64,000 nucleotides of DNA from an uncultured Actinomycetes bacterium (GTDB taxonomy: Bacteria > Actinomycetota > Thermoleophilia > Solirubrobacterales > Solirubrobacteraceae), in NCBI GenBank assembly GCA_937888775.1, contig CALAQT010000034.1, positions 1 to 64,000 of the forward strand, written 5' to 3'. A model generated the notes under the pieces. The model was given only the letters and a program-made list of their open reading frames with translations. It had not been told where the DNA came from and did no database searches. This document shows positions 61,117 through 64,000 of this stretch, in pieces. Numbering within the stretch: position 1 is the stretch's first letter; each line of letters opens with the position of its first letter. Both the position numbers and the translations under genes were made by a program.

Positions 61117-62951
61117 TGCGCGCGCTCGCCACTCGCGATCGCGATCGCGGGGAGTTCTCCCGCGGCCTGAACCGGGCTGCCGCGTCCCGGGGGGCGCTCG
61201 ACACGGTCTACCGCGACCTCTCCGACCACTGGACCGTGCTGATGCAGGAGCTCTACCCCGTGTGGGTGCTGATCGGCGCCGGCCTGTCAAACCCCGGGCA
61301 CATCGAAGTGCCGAGCCGCACCGTCTACCTCGACAGCGAGGAGCTGCTCGGCTCGCGCGAGGAGATCCTCGCGGGGCGTCTTGAGCGCTTCCGCGTGCTC
61401 GTGTGCTTCGGCGTCGCCTTTCACGAGGTGATGCACGCCAAGCACACCAAGCGCTGGGTCATCACCTACGACGCGCGGCTGAGCGACGAAGGCAAGACGG
61501 TCCTGTTGAGCGATCGCCGGCTGCTGGAGGAGCCCCGGATGGAGGCGCACGGCGTCCGCGACTACCCCGAGGCGACCGCGCGCGGCACGTTCATCCGCAG
61601 CGCGCTCAGCGCGATGGTGCCACGGGTCCTAGTGTCTCGCTTCCAGGAGGAGGTCATGGCCGCCGCGCTCGCCGGGGCGCCGCTCACCCGCGACATGTGC
61701 GGGCGCGCGATGACCTACCTCGCGGCGCGCACCCACTACGACGTGGTCGATCCCGCGACGCTCGGGTCACTCACACCGCTGTGGGAGAGCGTGCTCGGCA
61801 CAAGCGGCATGCAGGCGCTGCATGACCTCCACGCCCGCCTGATCTGGGTGCCCGACGGCGACTGCAAGACGATGGACGCCTTCGCCGAGGAGTACCGGGA
61901 AATCATCGGCCCGCCCGACCCGCCAGACCCCGCCAGCGGCGAAGGAGCCGGCAGCACCGACACCAGCGAGGAAGCCGGCGGCAGCGGCGGGGCTGGCGGC
62001 GGCAACGGGCAGGAGATGAAGTCGCTCGGTGAAGCCCTGGAGGACGCGCAGCAGCAGGCGCAGGCCGGCCAGCTGCAACAGCTCGACGAAGATGTCGTGC
62101 TGAAGGACCTGCTCGACCGTGCCCAAGGCGCCCCCGAGCCGCAGACGGGCGGGCGGGGGACCGGAGCGCCGACGGGCCGGATGCCCAACCGCGGCGTGAA
62201 CCGTCCGGCGTATCCGGATGAGATCCAGGCCGCGGCCCGGTTCGCTAGCCGCCTGGAACAGGCGCGCACCCACGCGGTCGCGCAGCTCGCCAAGCGCACC
62301 CCGGGTGGGCGCTTTGACGCACGCAGCCACATGCGCGCGCTCGCGCAGCGCCAGCACGGGCTGCCCGTCACCGCGCACTCATGGTCGATCGAGCGCATCA
62401 GGCGCAACCCGATCCAGGCCCCGCACGTGATCTTCATCCTCGACACGTCCGGGTCGATGGCGGTCTACGAGTACGCGCTCGGGCCGGTGACGTGGATCCT
62501 CGACAGCGCGGTGCGGATGGTCGGCGGGCGCATGGCTACCGGGCTGTTCGGGAACTCCGCCAGCCTGCTCTCCGACGGCTCGCAGCCGATGCGCCTGGTG
62601 CCGGCGATCCGCACCGGCGGCGGCACCGCGTTCGCAGGTGACGCGATCGAGATGTGCGCCGAGCACCTGGAGATGGAGAACACGAACCGGCCGCGCCTTG
62701 CCTACATCTTCAGCGACGGTGGCTGGTTTGACACCGAGACAGGCGTCGCGAAGATCGAATGGCTCATGAGCGTCGGCGTCCCGGTGATCCACATCGCGCT
62801 GCTGCACGGGCCGCTCAGCGTCCAGGCGTCGCGGATCACCGTGATCACCGACCCGGCCGACGCGCTGGAGGTCGTCGCCACCGACACCGTCCAGATGCTC
62901 CAGCAGGGCCCCCGCGCGCTGCTAGCAGCCCCACTCGCGCTCGCGGCCTGA
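61116..62951 (+). CDS. VWA-domain protein with an N-terminal HExxH metallopeptidase-like motif
   Basis: The 611-residue protein is translation-coupled to the MoxR gene. Residues 95-115 contain AFHEVMHAKH, a zinc-peptidase HExxH motif (103-107). An acidic Gly/Ser-rich linker lies at about 270-400. The C-terminal VWA domain starts with FILDTSGSM near 442, an intact DxSxS metal site, and continues to an IFSDGG strand. The arrangement is that of DUF2201/CobT-like partners of MoxR ATPases. Confidence 0.8.
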   Translation: MRALATRDRDRGEFSRGLNRAAASRGALDTVYRDLSDHWTVLMQELYPVWVLIGAGLSNPGHIEVPSRTVYLDSEELLGSREEILAGRLERFRVLVCFGVAFHEVMHAKHTKRWVITYDARLSDEGKTVLLSDRRLLEEPRMEAHGVRDYPEATARGTFIRSALSAMVPRVLVSRFQEEVMAAALAGAPLTRDMCGRAMTYLAARTHYDVVDPATLGSLTPLWESVLGTSGMQALHDLHARLIWVPDGDCKTMDAFAEEYREIIGPPDPPDPASGEGAGSTDTSEEAGGSGGAGGGNGQEMKSLGEALEDAQQQAQAGQLQQLDEDVVLKDLLDRAQGAPEPQTGGRGTGAPTGRMPNRGVNRPAYPDEIQAAARFASRLEQARTHAVAQLAKRTPGGRFDARSHMRALAQRQHGLPVTAHSWSIERIRRNPIQAPHVIFILDTSGSMAVYEYALGPVTWILDSAVRMVGGRMATGLFGNSASLLSDGSQPMRLVPAIRTGGGTAFAGDAIEMCAEHLEMENTNRPRLAYIFSDGGWFDTETGVAKIEWLMSVGVPVIHIALLHGPLSVQASRITVITDPADALEVVATDTVQMLQQGPRALLAAPLALAA

Positions 62952-63021
62952 AACACCACCCCGACCGAATCCACTGCGCCGCCCAACCAGGGGCGACGCT
63001 CACCCGACCCAGGAGGTACCG

Positions 63022-64000
63022 ATGTCCAAGCCAACCGCCGCCAACGACAAGGTGAGCACCCGCAAACCCGCCGCAGGCCGCAAACCCGCCAAGGCACGTG
63101 CAGCACGGCCCGCGGCCAAGGCCGCGCCCGGCAAGCCTCGTCGGTCCGCCAGCGCCCGCAAGCCGAGCGGCACGCGCCAGCGGCGCACCAGCAGCGCGCC
63201 GGCCGTGCCTTCGCGGCTGTTCGACGTGACCAACGCCCAGCACCGCGCATTCGAGGGAGCGCTGGAATGGATCCCTCTCGAGCAGATCACGCTCGCGAAG
63301 AACCCGCGGCGAGACATCAGCCCGGAGGGCATCGACCGGCTCGCGGGGATGCTGATGGGCGGACAGCTGCAGGCCACGATCGGGCGGCGAACCGCCCCCG
63401 AGCAGGTGCTGCTCTACGCCGGGCAGCGACGGTTCCTCGCGGCGAAGCGCTCCCACGAGCTCGCCGGCGGCGAGGGGTACGAGGGCCGCAAGCCCGTCGC
63501 TGTGCTGCTCGTGCTGCTGCTCGACTACGAGCCGACCGCGCGCGACATCCGCCGCATCCAGGCACAGGAGAACCAGTACGAGGAGCTCTCGATGCGCGAC
63601 CGGCAGTGCCAGTTCGAGGACTGCTGGCTCGACCGCGCCGGCCTGCCCGAACAGGAACGCCTCGCGAGCGTCTGCGAGGAGCTCGGGATCTCAGCGACGC
63701 TGGCGCGCAACCTGCGCCGCCAGCTCACCCTCCCAGTCGATCTGCGCGTCCGGGTGGCCGACCGCCCGACGGGCGATCAGCTGTCGATCACGATGGCGAA
63801 CGTGCTCGCGGAGATGAACGAAATCTCCCCCGAGCTGACGGAGGCCGTCGCCGCAAGGATCACCACCAGCGAGCACCACCAGCAGGCGCTGACGAGCATC
63901 GGCGCGTTCGTGCAGCGCACCGTCGTTGAGAACGAAGATCTCTACGCCGTCCGCCTCGATGAGGGCCTGGCGATCCTCGACGGCCGCGAGCACATCGAAC
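63022..64000 (+). CDS. ParB-like nuclease-domain protein (3' end outside the window)
   Basis: ATG 63022 follows CAGGAGGTACC. At least 326 residues are encoded and the frame is open at the window edge. A Lys/Arg/Ala-rich N-terminal arm (about 60 residues) precedes a ParB/Srx domain: WIPLEQITLAKNPRRDI, then YAGQRRFLAAKRSHEL, and the helical region RDRQCQFEDCWLDRAG that would include the HTH. It may partition the element or regulate its genes. A ParA partner is not adjacent. Confidence 0.8.
   Translation, partial: MSKPTAANDKVSTRKPAAGRKPAKARAARPAAKAAPGKPRRSASARKPSGTRQRRTSSAPAVPSRLFDVTNAQHRAFEGALEWIPLEQITLAKNPRRDISPEGIDRLAGMLMGGQLQATIGRRTAPEQVLLYAGQRRFLAAKRSHELAGGEGYEGRKPVAVLLVLLLDYEPTARDIRRIQAQENQYEELSMRDRQCQFEDCWLDRAGLPEQERLASVCEELGISATLARNLRRQLTLPVDLRVRVADRPTGDQLSITMANVLAEMNEISPELTEAVAARITTSEHHQQALTSIGAFVQRTVVENEDLYAVRLDEGLAILDGREHIE

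Overview
The window is high-GC actinobacterial DNA. GTG starts, ATGA/GTGA gene junctions and a PASTA-like secreted protein fit an actinomycete; the style is most like Thermoleophilia/Solirubrobacterales, but that is inference because no rRNA or complete tRNA is present. Most of the window (about 10.3-64 kb) looks like one integrative and conjugative element (ICE) running off the right edge. The first 10 kb are chromosome-like genes broken by mobile DNA.

Left flank (1-10.3 kb): the end of a TetR regulator, a truncated xylulokinase (xylB) divergent from intact xylA, an IS with perfect 23-bp ends abutting the last 51 codons of an LLM-type oxidoreductase, a DoxX gene, a diverged IS end, a PEBP gene, a translationally coupled SDR / carboxymuconolactone-decarboxylase-like / TetR operon, and a winged-helix gene. 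This block is bracketed by two 130-bp direct repeats (154-283 and 10178-10306), each containing the 3' half of a tRNA (tRNA-Phe-like), the usual signature of att sites.

Transfer module (10.8-30 kb, almost all on +): an HU protein, NERD-like and unknown proteins, a sigma-factor-like protein fused to a ZAS anti-sigma motif and a membrane segment, then a type IV secretion operon: pilin-like protein, VirB6/TrbL-like channel, PrgI/VirB3-like protein, VirB4 ATPase, NlpC/P60 hydrolase, lipoprotein, MinD/CpaE-like ATPase, two membrane proteins, and a VirD4 coupling protein fused to a replication-relaxation domain. A two-block motif (GGTTKCCTACACCCC, then GYAYNRTC) lies before two early genes, at a spacing predicting leaderless mRNAs, and again before the right-hand module. 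It is a good candidate for the promoter read by the element's own sigma factor.

Cargo (30.6-40 kb): an AbiEi/AbiEii type IV toxin-antitoxin pair with operator repeats, a 503-aa unknown, a nuclease-toxin gene with a +1 frameshift at CCC-UGA, an Mrr-like nuclease, a HEPN protein and an IS3-type element. This reads as a defence/conflict island.

Right-hand module (41-64 kb, all on +): a train of small unknown genes, most with an AAGGAG-like ribosome site and several preceded by a hairpin, with a RepB/AEP-type primase carrying a C-terminal zinc finger, a DUF2958-like gene, a CsrA-zinc-ribbon fusion, an HNH protein, a Mom/XF1762-like protein coupled to a DNA methyltransferase, an IS110 insertion, and a helicase / MoxR ATPase / VWA-metallopeptidase / ParB cluster. 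No integrase and no stand-alone relaxase is in view.
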